Source: Pseudisothecium myosuroides (Eukaryota; Streptophyta; Bryopsida; Hypnales; Lembophyllaceae). Taken from it: a DNA stretch of 64,000 nt. Numbering within the stretch: the stretch's first letter is position 1; each line of letters starts with the position of its first letter. The translations under genes and the position numbers were made by a program. The stretch spans positions 46,476,264 through 46,540,263 of the forward strand of contig OX637289.1 in assembly GCA_951799445.1 (NCBI GenBank), read 5' to 3'. Shown in pieces: positions 1 through 10,431 of the stretch. A model generated the notes under the pieces. It was not told the origin of the DNA and did not search any database. It saw only the letters and a program-made list of their open reading frames with translations.

Positions 1-82
1 GAAAACAGCGCTGTTAACCAAATGCAAGCCCACGATTCCAAGCATTCCCATAAACCACCGTTCTCCTGGCGCATTACTCTAC

Positions 83-136
83 CTTCAGGTCATACGGTTT
101 CTTAATTCCTAGTCCTTCTTCCAGCGAGGAAGCCAT
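83..136 (-). CDS. Possible first exon of a minus-strand gene (partial, runs off window)
   Basis: Reading leftward from an ATG at 136 gives 18 codons, MASSLEEGLGIKKPYDLK, followed directly by GTAGAG, a usable splice donor; without splicing the frame stops two codons later. The start has a strong plant context (ACC before ATGG). The upstream side (137-510) is GC-rich, like a leader, while the following bases look intronic. The family is not recognised, and the remaining exons would lie left of the window. It could also be a chance short ORF; the strong start context plus an in-frame donor is the main argument. Confidence 0.4.
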
Positions 137-510
137 GGTCTTCTGCTGAGAGCTCCGCATGCGGCGGTGAGGAGAGGACTCTTCCTGTTCCGACTGGGAA
201 GGGGCTAGGGTTTGCGGCGCCTCAAAAACTCCGAAACTCGACACAGTCAGCGCCTGGAAATGCGTTGCGACGGAAGGAGGTTTTAATTTATGGCGGTGCA
301 GCGAAAGGGTTGGCGCGTCCTGGCGAGACTCGAGGACTCGGAAGCATCTCGAACGTGAACGAAACGGAACGGAAGGACTGCAGAGAGACGGAGCGTGGTA
401 AGGTAATGGCGGGCCACAAAAGAGGTGCGAAGGTGAAGCGAGTCACGCTAGGCGCAATGCGCCAACCAGAAATGGTTCTGCATCTGCGCGGACGCCCCCT
501 CCGAAGCAAA
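137..510 (-). promoter_or_regulatory. GC-rich leader/promoter candidate
   Basis: This stretch is clearly richer in G+C and CpG than the DNA that follows from about 600, a pattern shared with the leaders of the kinase and RabGAP loci in this window. It probably holds the 5' leader and core promoter of the minus-strand gene beginning at 136. No clear TATA box was seen. Short ORFs on both strands here resemble nothing recognised. Confidence 0.25.
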
Positions 511-576
511 CACTACTCACCCTCCCCGCACTCGGATCCGCCCTGCACATCACACGACAGGATGCTGACGCCACTA

Positions 577-979
577 AGGTAGAACCACCCATAGGTCATA
601 AGCAGTATGAGGCAAGTAAAAATTTTAGCCATGTAGGAAGATAGAAAATATTGGGACTACAAATTTTTCGGAATTTTATTTCCAAAATTGAAATTACTGT
701 GATTTTTTGGAAGCCAAAAAGTTGTCTGGACTAGTAGCCAATATTTAAACTCTTACCATTTCGATCATAGCCAGAGTAACTATTTTTCCACTTGCTATTT
801 CCTATTTTCTTGCTCACTACTTTGGGACATGTGTGATAACCTCATTAGTTCCAAGCTTGAAAAGGAGAAAAAAAAAACATTTGGAGCTTTGATTGGAAAT
901 TTGTTCCAACCTTAGATGAAAATAGTTGCAACCTAAGGGTTGGGCATGGCTCCCTAGTTGGGAATGGGTGGTCCTACCT
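577..979 (+). mobile_element. MITE family B, copy 1 (TA-flanked)
   Basis: The ends are inverted repeats: AGGTAGAACCACCCAT on the left and ATGGGTGGTCCTACCT on the right, each bordered by TA. The body (403 bp) is related along most of its length to 25629-26028 in the opposite orientation. There is no coding capacity. TA target duplication suggests mobilisation by a Tc1/mariner-type transposase (inference). Confidence 0.75.
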
Positions 980-981
980 TA

Positions 982-1253
982 GTCTACTCTTAAAGCGACC
1001 ATTTAAGAATTGATTGTCTTTCACGGGAAGCTAAACTCCTTGAAACAATTTTCAGTAAGTTTTTGTAGGAAGAGAAATGGAATTGGCATCTATTCCAAGT
1101 CATTTCATATTTTTGAGACTTCTGGAGAATTAGTTACAAATGTTTGAAGTTGAAACGCAATGGGCATTAAAAGCAACCACTTCATGAAATGCAAAATGTG
1201 TCTCTGTGTCATGATTGCTTTTAGAGCACATTTGCTTTTAGAGCAGACTATCT
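982..1253 (+). mobile_element. MITE family A, copy 1 (TA-flanked)
   Basis: The ends GTCTACTCTTAAAGCGACC and GCTTTTAGAGCAGACTATCT are imperfect inverted repeats, and the interior shares the phrase GAAGCTAAACTCCTT with the copies at 34681 and 61950. It abuts family B copy 1 directly; the first few bases of its left terminus are missing or merged with the end of the neighbour. Confidence 0.65.
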
Positions 1254-1255
1254 TA

Positions 1256-1997
1256 CTATTGTGGACCACTTTGATCCATTGCGCATAGTTCCACTTAAGG
1301 TGGAAATACCTAGAAGGCTAGAAACGTCAAAATAAGCAATTTAGCATAGTTGGAAGCACCTTCTCCTAAAAATAATACTTTTGTAGTATTGACAATTGAA
1401 AATCACAAATTTTCAAAAAAAGATCAGATTTTTTGGTTATGGCATATAATTTCTATGAATTTTCAAAGTAGAAGCTCTCTAGACCATTGAAGCCATCATA
1501 TGGTTGAATCTCAAACTCAAATTTCAAAAATTTAGTAGTCAATCAATCACATTTAAGTATATGGGGACATTTTAATGACGGTTTTGAAGGACACTTTAAT
1601 GGAAGTCTAAGATACGTGAATGGGTACAAGGGACCGGTTTTGGGTATTTTCACCTTATTAGATTTATAATTTTTTTCCTTTCAAATTAAGAACAAATTAG
1701 GGAATATTTCACAAGTATATTAGTTAGCTCATTTTGGAAAAGGAAAGTCACAATATAGGTGGTCTAAGCAAAATCACATAGCTTCCCATTGTAGACCCTA
1801 GAAGGAGACTACTAGTATTCTTGCCCTTTGGGTTGCTAATATGGCTCTCTTAATTCTCTAAATGGTTTCATTGGCAATCTTAAAGTGTCCCATGAGATTG
1901 TAGAATATTGAATGAACCTTTTGTCATGTGTAGAAGCCACATGGTGATGCTCATTGAATTCATGAATTGGTGACTTTTCAACTCAATTCCAACCCTC
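1256..1997. other. AT-rich spacer
   Basis: AT-rich DNA without convincing ORFs, RNA genes or paired repeats. Nothing further recognised. Confidence 0.5.
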
Positions 1998-2000
1998 TAA

Positions 2001-2353
2001 GGGCCGCTTTACACCTAGAGGCCGGGCCAATTCGTCACCAAGCCAATTGTCCAAAATTTCAGCCCATTCTTGGGCTGGAGGCCGGCCTTAACTAATCTGA
2101 CATTGGCCTCCAGGCCAAGAATTGGCCTTGAATTGGCCTCCCATTTTTGGTGCACCCAATTCAACAAGCTCGGGCCATGCTCAGGCCATGTCAGATCGTC
2201 TATTTGAGAAAAAAAAATTCTGACATAGCAAATTGGCCCGGCCTCTTGGTGTAAAGGGGTTGGGGTTAATTTGAGCCTTTCAACCAATCACAATCTCGGA
2301 TTGTTGGCCTCTGACACACCAAATGGGCCCGGCCTCTACGTGTAAAGCGGCCC
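2001..2353. mobile_element. PIF/Harbinger-like MITE
   Basis: GGGCCGCTTTACACCTAGAG at the left end pairs with CTCTACGTGTAAAGCGGCCC at the right end, and both ends are bordered by TAA (1998-2000 and 2354-2356). A 3-bp TAA target duplication and a GGGC-type terminus fit the PIF/Harbinger superfamily. At 353 bp with no coding sequence it is non-autonomous. It is much GC-richer than its surroundings. Confidence 0.65.
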
Positions 2354-2356
2354 TAA

Positions 2357-2915
2357 GCCCCAATTCCACACACTCTGGATAATTTCTACTACGTAAGGAT
2401 GCAAAAGAGCAAATTAAATTTGGTCTTGGATTAGAGGTCTAAATTAGGTTGTAGTCCCGAATGGATCTTGTTATTGGTTAATACTCCTCTCATGCAAAAT
2501 GCTTAGTTCAATCAATATATTAGGATGAGCCATTGTCATTCTTTTGGTCTTGCATACCTTTAGACTAATCAAATTTGTGATTTTATTTTTGCAATACAAC
2601 GGCAAATCAAAGTTTTTTTCACAAGTATTTTGATCAACTCAATTTTTAATTTTAAAAAGACACATTATAGGTTGTCAAAGCAAAAACATATAGCTTTCCA
2701 TTGTTGTCCCTACTTAGGTGAGACTATTCTTGTCCATTTGGATTCTAATGTCATTCTAACTATACCCGAAGTACTAATCCAACGATGTATTCATTGAAGC
2801 CGGATCTCCCTGTCTAAATTAATAGAACATCATGTTTTGAAATTATTCATTCCAATTGTCTCTAGTTGTAAAACATCATGAACAACCTTGTGCACAATAA
2901 GAGGTTCAACTAATT
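2357..2915. other. AT-rich spacer
   Basis: No gene or repeat with clear boundaries seen. Confidence 0.4.
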
Positions 2916-3122
2916 TTGTCAATTCAAACGCTCATATCTTGCAATCCACACAGTGAAAAATTCTGAATATTTTTCCACATCTTTTCAAACTTGTGTACTA
3001 CAAGAACCTACGGTTACATATGCCTAAAAATATTTTTTTTCTAAAATTTGGTTATTAAGCTAAAACTGGCAGTTTTTGAGCATTTTAGAGGAAAACATAG
3101 TCAAGGAACTTAAGGCGTTAAA
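2916..3122 (+). mobile_element. TTAA element, 3' fragment
   Basis: This stretch matches the right-hand ~200 bp of the TTAA elements at 12864 and 26304 (shared phrases CAATTCAAACGCT, ATCTTGCAATCCACA, AAAACATAGTCA). It ends in a degraded terminus, CTTAAGGCGTTAA, instead of CTTTAGGGGTTAA. The left part is missing. Confidence 0.6.
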
Positions 3123-4080
3123 CTAAGCTTAGATATGCTAAATTTAGATTGTCATTACTTTCATTAGAAAACCATAGCGGCCTAGTTAGTAGATTGTCCA
3201 AGTCAGTTCTTGCAATTAGCTTGAAGTCGTTGGCTCTTTTGCAAATTAGTGTGCATTTAGGTACTTAGGAAAAAAGTTTCATTGTTTGAAAGGCACAATG
3301 GATAGACGTTAGGCACCCATTTAGAATAGTCTTACACTAGTAAGAACTTGATTATGTAGGTCTAATTACCAAGGGTGGGTAATTAAACGCCCACACTTGG
3401 TCATTTCGTTAGGTACCTACCTCATTTCTAATCGTAGTTGATCTATTTTGAGGGCTGATAACATAAGCAGGGGATTGTAAATAGCTAGTGGTCTAACTGA
3501 TGATTGATGATGTCCCATTAAGGGGTAAGCTTTAATAACTTAAGGGGTTAGGCACTTGATAACATTATATTCATTAAAATGAGAGTTTCTAGTGAAATGA
3601 GAGCTGGGAAGGCTAAATTTAAGAATAAAAATGGATCCTAAATTTTTAGAAACTAATACAATAAAAAAGAAGAAGAGCTCCAAAAGAGATGGAATGCTAA
3701 AAACATGGACAAAAAGGGCACATTGATTATGAAAAACTCATGTATTTATAGTAAATTTATGTTTTTCAATAGAAAATTATGACGTAATTTTCTTTTGATT
3801 CACATATAAGATCAGAATAATGTATATAACTGCCATGAGTGTAATTTATTCTAGCATTTAGTTCTATATAATATCTACACAATGCTATCATGTATGTATT
3901 TGTATATACTCAATCTACAATATAAACAACCATCATATGTATGATTTACTTCAATACACCTCCATGGCCTCCCAAATCTCAGGTCCACGACTATACTTAG
4001 TATTTTTTGTCTTATTCTCTTTGCAGTGGAAGTGCAGTGGAATCCTTTGACAAGAAGGAATCCTTCGACAAAAAGTTGCA
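3123..4080. other. AT-rich spacer
   Basis: No convincing coding sequence. A TTTGCAG acceptor-like site near 4020-4035 precedes the kinase fragment that follows. Confidence 0.4.
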
Positions 4081-4087
4081 TGTGTTG

Positions 4088-4290
4088 CATCTTTTGGGTT
4101 TTTGTTGGATGATGGGAGGTTTGGGTTTGGGATGTTGAAATGTTGGGGCGATTTACACAAGCTCATTGACCAAGCCAGGCAAGAGAAGAACAACCGAGGT
4201 CCACCATTTTCATATGAGTGGAGTGATTTGGCATGCCAAACATGTTATGTTGCGCATTGCTTTTCATTGGGTTTGATTTGTGAAACATGC
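4088..4290 (+). pseudogene. Kinase-like gene fragment
   Basis: Translation around 4100-4210 gives LLDDGRFGFGMLKCWGDL followed by KLIDQARQEKNN, closely matching residues 211-247 of the intact kinase-like protein at 9196-10431. Only this middle part of the kinase N-lobe survives; the glycine loop, catalytic loop and APE motif are absent, and the match fades after about 4265. It is a third, heavily truncated member of the local kinase family, in the same orientation as the other two. Expression or function is unlikely. Confidence 0.7.
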
Positions 4291-4319
4291 GCACACCTCT
4301 GAAGAATATGTGCCCCTCT

Positions 4320-5640
4320 TGGAGTTGGACCCAACATATTCATATTGCAAATCAGGATGGTAATAGGCTTGTGTACCTTAGCTGGGGCTGCTTCTCCAAA
4401 TTGAAAATAAAAAAACGACAGCTTTTCTGCACCTGCCTAAATGACTGAAATAAAAGCCCTTCTTTCAGACTTCTGACAGTTGTTGCAAAATCTGGACCTC
4501 CATCGCCATCGCCAGCATGCATGGAACCCGGGTTTCACACTTTCGCCGTGCTGGTCAGATTCTCCTCTTTCTGCGCAAAGTTCTCGCACTTGTTTCCAGC
4601 GACTTTTGCCAGTACGAACTGATCTCACATTTGGCAGCTCGATCTCTAGCTTTCGCTGATGAATCTCTGATATACAGCACATCTTCTAGCTCGATCGATC
4701 GCCTCATTTTTCAATCGCCCATTTGGAACGAGGCTAACGACTTGTTAGCCGCGTTAACTTGCACACATGTTTCTTGCTAGCTTGGCCACTTCTATATACC
4801 GTCCCTGCCGCAATTGCTTTCTCTGTCTGTCACTTCGAAATCCTCTGCCTTTCGTGGTATCGATCGGGTGTGCCTAGCTTACAGCCGTTGCGTTTCCCAG
4901 TTTCTTACTCCCTGTCTTGCGACTAACTTCTTGGTACGCGTTACATTTCGCCTACTTGGTGGGTGCAGCATTGGTTAGTGGTTCGATATGCGTGTCGGTT
5001 TGTGTTGCTAACTTGGAGTTCGTCATGGGGGTGACGTTTGAATCAATGCAGAGGAGAATCGGAGCTTTGACCTGCATGCGAAGCGTTTCTCGCGTGTCAT
5101 AGCGAGTTTATGATCAGTATCGGGATGAGGGAACGGTTTGGGAGGGAGGAAGCCATGAAGTGGATCGCTGTCTGGTGGGGATGTTGAATTTTGTATTAGA
5201 TGCATTGGCAGGAGCGTGATTCATGTCTCTTTGGGGCTTCAGCTGTAGCGATTCTCTTGCGGAGGATCAGGATTGCCAGAGGTTTGGTGTGGCAGCCTTA
5301 GCTTGCTTCAATCTTAGAATCGGGCTCGGGACCCAAAATTGGGGCGGATTACACGCTCGCGTCGATCAATTTCCTGCTGAAGGCATAGTCTATAAGACCG
5401 CTTCTTTCCTGATTGGTTGGAGAATCGAGCCTCTTCGATCCAAAGTGGCAAGATGCAGAACTAGGGCGCTGAATTTCGAACATTAGGGCTGTTCCTTGAT
5501 CCGACAGGATCCAAGCCTAAATTTTTTCTCCAAATCTGAATTAGAGGATCGATCAATTGACAGACAGGGTATTATGATGCAACCCAGCGCGCGGAGAGAC
5601 GATGAATGCGGGAAGTTCACATCGATTGGTATCCCTACTG
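4320..5640 (+). other. GC-elevated upstream region of the RabGAP remnant
   Basis: Composition rises toward balanced G+C with pyrimidine-rich stretches, as in plant leaders and leader introns. It lies just upstream of the RabGAP pseudogene and probably represents its former promoter, leader exon and leader intron. ORFs of up to about 87 codons occur but do not resemble a known family. Confidence 0.3.
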
Positions 5641-5647
5641 TGCATGC

Positions 5648-6612
5648 ATGGCGAAGACACCGAATGTGGTGAAGGTGACTGATCTCTACGGATTCCAGAT
5701 CGAAGAGAAGAAGCGGCGACGCTGAATCAGGTAACGAGAGTTCTTTTTAGGTTTTAGGGTTTCGTCTCTCACTGCAAGAAATCGATTGAGTCTCGCAGCA
5801 AGGAATCTCTTACATACTTTCGTTAGTTCGGTAGCTACAAGAACGTCTCGCTGAATTTGCAAGATTTTTTCATCGAAACCTGGCTAGCCATCGCATTATC
5901 TCATGACGTATCCCACAGAGATTTAGCAAAGCCCTAAAAATTCTCGCTGGATTTTGTTATTTCGGTAGCTACAGGAAAACCCTCGCTCTATGTACACGAT
6001 TTATATTACCAAAATATGGTTAGCAATCGCATTATCTCCTGACGTACCCCATAATGATGCAGCCCCATAATGATGGAAAACCCACGAAATAGTGATCAAT
6101 TGAGTCTCCAAGAGAATGAGTGTAGGTGACGGACGGGTGAAGGGGCCAGGGATGAAATTCTCGCTGGATTTACAAGATAATTTTTTTATCGAAATCTGGC
6201 TAGCAATCGCATTATCTACTGACGGGTCCCATAGAGATGTAGCAAAACCCAAAACATGGCGATCAATTGAATCCCAAAGAGCATGAGTACAGGTGACGGA
6301 GCGGGTGAAGGAGCAAGGCATGGAGCGGTGGGCGGTGGAAGCTAACTGAGGGCTTCGACTGGTACTGCCAGCCGGACATGCGCTCTTCGCATCCGAGGGG
6401 AGCACGCTGGCTTCGCAGCTGTTGGGGTCGTTCGCGGGCTTCGGGCAGCTGCACAAGCTCATTCGGAAGGGCATTTCGTCGGCGGTGCGGCCCAAAGTGT
6501 GGCGGTGTCGGGGGAGGTGAAGAGGCGATCCACGGTGCCGGAGACGTATTATCAGGATCTCTGTGAGGCGGTGTAGGGGCGCGAGACGGCTACTACTCGG
6601 CAAATGGACCAT
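5648..6612 (+). pseudogene. TBC-domain RabGAP gene, broken 5' portion
   Basis: Exon 1 (5648-5730) begins MAKTPNVVKVTDLYGFQIEE and ends at CAG|GTAACG after a one-base frame slip. Exon 2 (from 6293, after ACAG) reads, across frames, EGFDWYCQPDMRSSHP, GQLHKLIRKGISSAVRPKVW and STVPETYYQDL, ending TRQMDH before a GTAAAC donor at 6613. The LIRKGI...RPKVW and STVP..YY motifs are those at the start of the TBC domain in plant Ypt/Rab GTPase-activating proteins, which switch off Rab GTPases in vesicle traffic. Breaks include a TGA near 6346, frame changes near 6408 and 6494 and a TAG at 6574-6576. The catalytic arginine and glutamine motifs of the TBC domain should lie in later exons, which are absent here. 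The identification is from memory of family motifs. Confidence 0.7.
5880..6330 (+). repeat. Three degenerate tandem units inside the RabGAP remnant
   Basis: A block containing GGCTAGCMATCGCATTATCT (M is A or C) followed by a TGACG(T/G)(A/G)(C/T)CCCA stretch recurs near 5882, 6014 and 6196, about 130-180 bp apart. The last two units also share GATCAATTGA..CC.AAGAG.ATGAGT and end at AGGTGACGGA-type sequence, so the duplication includes the intron 1 acceptor and the first bases of exon 2. Confidence 0.6.
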
Positions 6613-7970
6613 GTAAACCCTAACCTTAACCTTTTGAAATCGTAATGACGCAAGTGTGCAGGGTATTCTAGAGCGTCATTTTAGAAAACGTCATGTTCTC
6701 CAGGGGATAGGGTGCACAGATCACTGCTACCTCTCCGTTTTATGATTTGCTCGCTCTGAAATTCACGATTCCTGGATGTGGTTTTTAGCAATTCGTGATA
6801 TTGTTTATTATTCTCCACTGTCGATGCGATTATGTGTGGAATCTTTTCTTGGGAAGTTTCATGGAAGTTGTCGTTATTCTGAGGAATTTTTTTTCATAGC
6901 CTATACTTTGAAAACTATTCAAATGTAATCAGGTGTGTGAAACTGGATTGTATTGTCCAATCCAAACTGTCGATTGGGGAGACCAAATTCCTGTCAAAGC
7001 ACTTGGAGGTAGAGAGGCTCCCCATCTGCTCTGTCTTGAGTGAGCTGAGGTCACACTCCAGCGCATGTGAAAATTGGATTAGGATTAGTCAATTTTGGTT
7101 AGTACTGTAGCTGCTTGACATGGAGGGCTAACTTATATGCACCTGTTGAAAGTAGAGTAGGGCTAGCTAGTTCAGTTTCAGTTTTAGATTTCTGTTCGAT
7201 CATCGTATTTACTTCATTCGTGTTATAGTGTTTTTTTGGTACACCCTCTGAACTTTTGTGCATTTCTGATGTTTGGATTTCAATAAATGGAAACTCGTTT
7301 GGAGGCTAAGTCTTTTGGACAGCCATAGAGTCCTTGGGAAAGCATGCGCACAGCCTGCCAGTGTTGTCGGTTAAGTGATTTTGCATTTCTTATTTCCTTG
7401 CAGTCTCTCCTTGTAGCCCTGATGTCCAGTATTTTTTTTATTTAATGTTTTGTTATTTTCATTCTGCAGATGTATGATTACCTTTCTTGGTGAATTGCCA
7501 TCGTGTAGAGGTCGACCAGGTCAGGGGCACGAATCAATCAAGATAGGCGTCAGTGGAGTACTGTGGTGGAATGAAATTGTACACTACCTTCTCCTGCAAG
7601 GAAGTTTGACCCCGAAGTTTTTTGAGTGAATTATTGAAGAAGGTTCAAGCATGGTGACCTAATATACTATCAGAAAGAAGAAATTATGTTCCGTATTTCT
7701 TATATCAAGTTCGAGAAGTTCCAGTAATTGACTATGACCTTCCAAAGTGGATTTTAATTTTTGCTTTATGCACTAAGGGATTAAATAAATCGTTATAAAA
7801 CATGGCAACGACCAAGAGCAGGACGAGATTTGATTTGGTGCAATTGCAGGTGTTTTCGATTTGAAAACAGAGAGATGAAATGACCGACTCACAATCCTGG
7901 AATCTCCGGGTGGTGGTATAGACCACGGGCAGTTGTTGAAAAAGTTGAAAAAAGTTGATACGTGAAAGAC
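6613..7970. other. Spacer downstream of the RabGAP remnant
   Basis: The first few hundred bases probably derive from intron 2 of the RabGAP gene. No later TBC exon was recognised. A CTGCAG acceptor-like site near 7470 leads into sequence without a sustained reading frame. Confidence 0.3.
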
Positions 7971-7977
7971 CCCCTCA

Positions 7978-8246
7978 GTGGATCGAGTCTATAGTAGTGC
8001 AACGAGCCTACTGCGGAGGCTGTTTTGCCCCCCCCCCTTTTACCACTGGGGAAAATGCAGGAACTTTTTATTTGCAACGCATGATAAACTTTGCAAATTC
8101 TGAGTTCATAATTGCAATCACAGGCCCCAAATTAGCTTGGAGAGGTGTAGAGAAATAAAGTAATCTAGCACAAAATAGGGGTCTTTTTTACATTCAACCT
8201 TGGCTGGACCTCCACATTAGGCTCGTTGCACTACTATAGACTCCAT
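7978..8246. mobile_element. Inverted-repeat element upstream of the kinase gene
   Basis: GAGTCTATAGTAGTGCAACG (followed by AGCCTA) near the left end is repeated in inverse orientation near the right end (TAGGCTCGTTGCACTACTAT). CCCCTCA flanks both sides (7971-7977 and 8247-8253) as a possible 7-8 bp target duplication, which would suit a hAT-type or Mutator-type mover. The body is 269 bp, non-coding, and includes a nine-base C run near 8030. It lies only about 100-200 bp upstream of the kinase leader. Confidence 0.6.
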
Positions 8247-8319
8247 CCCCTCAATGCCGTCGATTTAAGGAATTCCAAATAAATCACTTGCCGTTGATCA
8301 GCCATTCAGCCCTGCAGGT

Positions 8320-9195
8320 GTAGAGCATTTCCGGGAACCATCACTGTGAGCAAGCAACGCCGAGTCTTCTTGCAACCCCAAAGTCCCCCGACTGGCAAGT
8401 GAACAGTGTCGCCCAGGAAAGGCCGACCTCCTCTGGACAGCAAACCGCGCCTTCCATAAGGTGAGTTCCACTCATTGTCCACGCTCAGTCCTGTGTCCTT
8501 TGGCCATCAATTTTCTCTCTCTTGTGCGATTGCTGTTGCCGGGATCCAACGTAAAACCACTCCTGCTGCAATCTTCCTCAGTAGAGCATCTTCAATACTC
8601 ACACCCGTCTTTGCGTTAGGATTTCCGTTTTGAAATCTCAGAGGGAGCCATTACTTTGCTCCAAGACCCAGCTGTTGCAATCGCTTCTCGCTTCAGCAGC
8701 GCATGCCCGCGCCCATCCAAGGCGAAAAACGAGTCGACTGTCGGTGAATTCGGGTGAGTGGATGTTGCGTTGGGAGAGTGCCTTGTGAGTGTGGTGAGAG
8801 GGTGTCGGTAAACGGGAATTCTTGGTTAGCTTGGAGAGATGGGAGGTCAGAGAATGGTCGGAGATAGAATGGTGAGCATCCCGTAGTGTGGTTTCGGGAG
8901 CTTCGATTGCCGTATGGGTTAAAATTTTATATTGCTCTTTCTATTAAACAAAGATGCATAGGATGATGCATCTGCGTTGTTGGTGAAGTGAGCTTAGTGT
9001 TCAGCTTAGGACCCTGGGACAACTCCATTTGTGTGGAGTTTGAGGGCGCTGTGCTTTCTTAAGTTTGGTGAGCCCTGTTCTTTTGTGCATAGGAGTCTTG
9101 GCAGGGTTTTGAATCTTGGGTGTGCAATTGTGATGCCAAATCGTCATGGTTGTGTGAATGCAGAGCTAAGGAGAGGAGCTTGAAGACTCGTCGAT
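8320..9195 (+). promoter_or_regulatory. Kinase leader exon and leader intron
   Basis: The segment from about 8325 is duplicated at 34977 in front of the broken kinase copy. A donor AAG|GTGAGT at 8461 and an acceptor GAATGCAG ending at 9163 suggest a 703-bp leader intron, followed by a short exon segment before the ATG at 9196. In the second copy the donor has decayed to GTTAGT. The transcription start was not identified. Confidence 0.5.
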
Positions 9196-10431
9196 ATGGA
9201 GAATTCTGCACGACGATTGACTGGTGGGGAGCTTGAGGAGACGATCATGTCGGCCACTGGTCCTTCCGCCACACAAGATGTAACCTCCAATTTCCACACT
9301 GCCTTTGAAGAATGTAACTTGTCTTCCTTGGATGGGGTTACCCTTGACGATCGTAGCAGTGCAGGATCCTCCATGGATCCAAAGTCTGAGTACTTCTCTT
9401 TACGCATGGAGGAGATGATGCGAAGCAAGAGCCAGTTCTCTTCAGCTGTGGAGCATGAGATTGAGCATTCGAGGGTGCATTGGAGCGAAGTGAGTAGCCT
9501 TTCCAATTTCTCAGAAGACAACAACGGCTATGAAGAAGTGAATCAAGAAAATGAGAAAGTCTTTGCAGGTTTGATGTACGACCCCCAATGGCGCCATGAA
9601 GAGGGCCATTTTTTCTGCAGGTTATTGCCTTATTTGAAGTTGGGTCGGAAGATTGCAGAAGGCGGCCAAGCAGAAATCTTTGAAATTATGCACATTAATG
9701 GCACCATACACCATAAACTACTATTGAAGGTGTTCAAGAGAGGATCACGCCTATCAGAACTCAGAAAACAATGGCCTTGTGGAGTTCTTCGATGGGAAGC
9801 TCAATGTATTGTAGGTGCTGGAGTGATGTTGGAAGATGGGCGGTTTGCCTTTTTGATGACCAAATGGTGGGGTGACTTACGCAAGTTCATTGACCAAGTC
9901 ATGCAAGAGAAGAACAACCAAGGTCCACCATTTCCATATGAGTCAAATGGGTTGATCTTGCATGTCAAAGATATTATGAGGCGAATTGCAAGTCATATGG
10001 ATGATTTACACAAGCTAGGCATCATTCATCGAGACTTAAAAGCTGCCAGTATCCTTCTTGATGTGGAGGATGGTGAATATATACTTGTTGTAGTAGACTT
10101 TGAGTGCTCGATTGGAGTTGTTGGAACCGGATTTTGGAGGGCACCGGAGATATTGTTGGCTTTGAAGAATAGAAGTGCAATTGACTTCTCAGAGAAAACG
10201 GATGTATATAGCTATGCTATGACCTGCTTTGAAATTGTAACTGGTCGCTTGCCATTTGAAGGTGAATTGGAGGCATGTAGAGCTGGCTATGATCTTGTTA
10301 TAGAAGGACGGAGGCCTAAACTTCCTAGTGATTTGGATGTGACATTGAAGAATTTGATTGAGAGATGTTGGAATCCAATTCCAAATGAGAGACCTAGTTT
10401 TTCAGAGATTTTTGAAGTGCTCCTTTCTTGA
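9196..10431 (+). CDS. Protein kinase-like protein, single coding exon, with altered catalytic motifs
   Basis: The 411-residue ORF has an acidic, Ser-rich N-terminal region (1-140) and a kinase-like domain (about 145-411). Visible motifs are a degenerate glycine loop (IAEGGQAEIFE, 153-163), a candidate ATP-binding Lys178 (LLLKVF), HRDLKAAS (278-285), DFE (301-303), WRAPE (314-318) and a C-lobe CWNPIPNERP (391-400). Two residues depart from active kinases: Ser285 replaces the Asn that binds magnesium, and Glu303 replaces the Gly of DFG. The protein may be a weak kinase or a pseudokinase scaffold. TKL/RLCK-type affinity is suggested by the CW..P..RP ending. ATG 9196 is chosen because it follows the leader-intron acceptor and is kept in the second copy at 36000. 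Paralogous fragments lie at 4088 and 36000. Confidence 0.8.
   Translation: MENSARRLTGGELEETIMSATGPSATQDVTSNFHTAFEECNLSSLDGVTLDDRSSAGSSMDPKSEYFSLRMEEMMRSKSQFSSAVEHEIEHSRVHWSEVSSLSNFSEDNNGYEEVNQENEKVFAGLMYDPQWRHEEGHFFCRLLPYLKLGRKIAEGGQAEIFEIMHINGTIHHKLLLKVFKRGSRLSELRKQWPCGVLRWEAQCIVGAGVMLEDGRFAFLMTKWWGDLRKFIDQVMQEKNNQGPPFPYESNGLILHVKDIMRRIASHMDDLHKLGIIHRDLKAASILLDVEDGEYILVVVDFECSIGVVGTGFWRAPEILLALKNRSAIDFSEKTDVYSYAMTCFEIVTGRLPFEGELEACRAGYDLVIEGRRPKLPSDLDVTLKNLIERCWNPIPNERPSFSEIFEVLLS

Noticed and set aside
288..582. ORFs on both strands in the GC-rich left edge
   Set aside because: High GC lowers stop frequency; the products are Arg-rich with no family resemblance and overlap on opposite strands.
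2015..2287. 90-codon minus-strand ORF
   Set aside because: It lies wholly inside the Harbinger-like MITE and starts and ends within its repeats.
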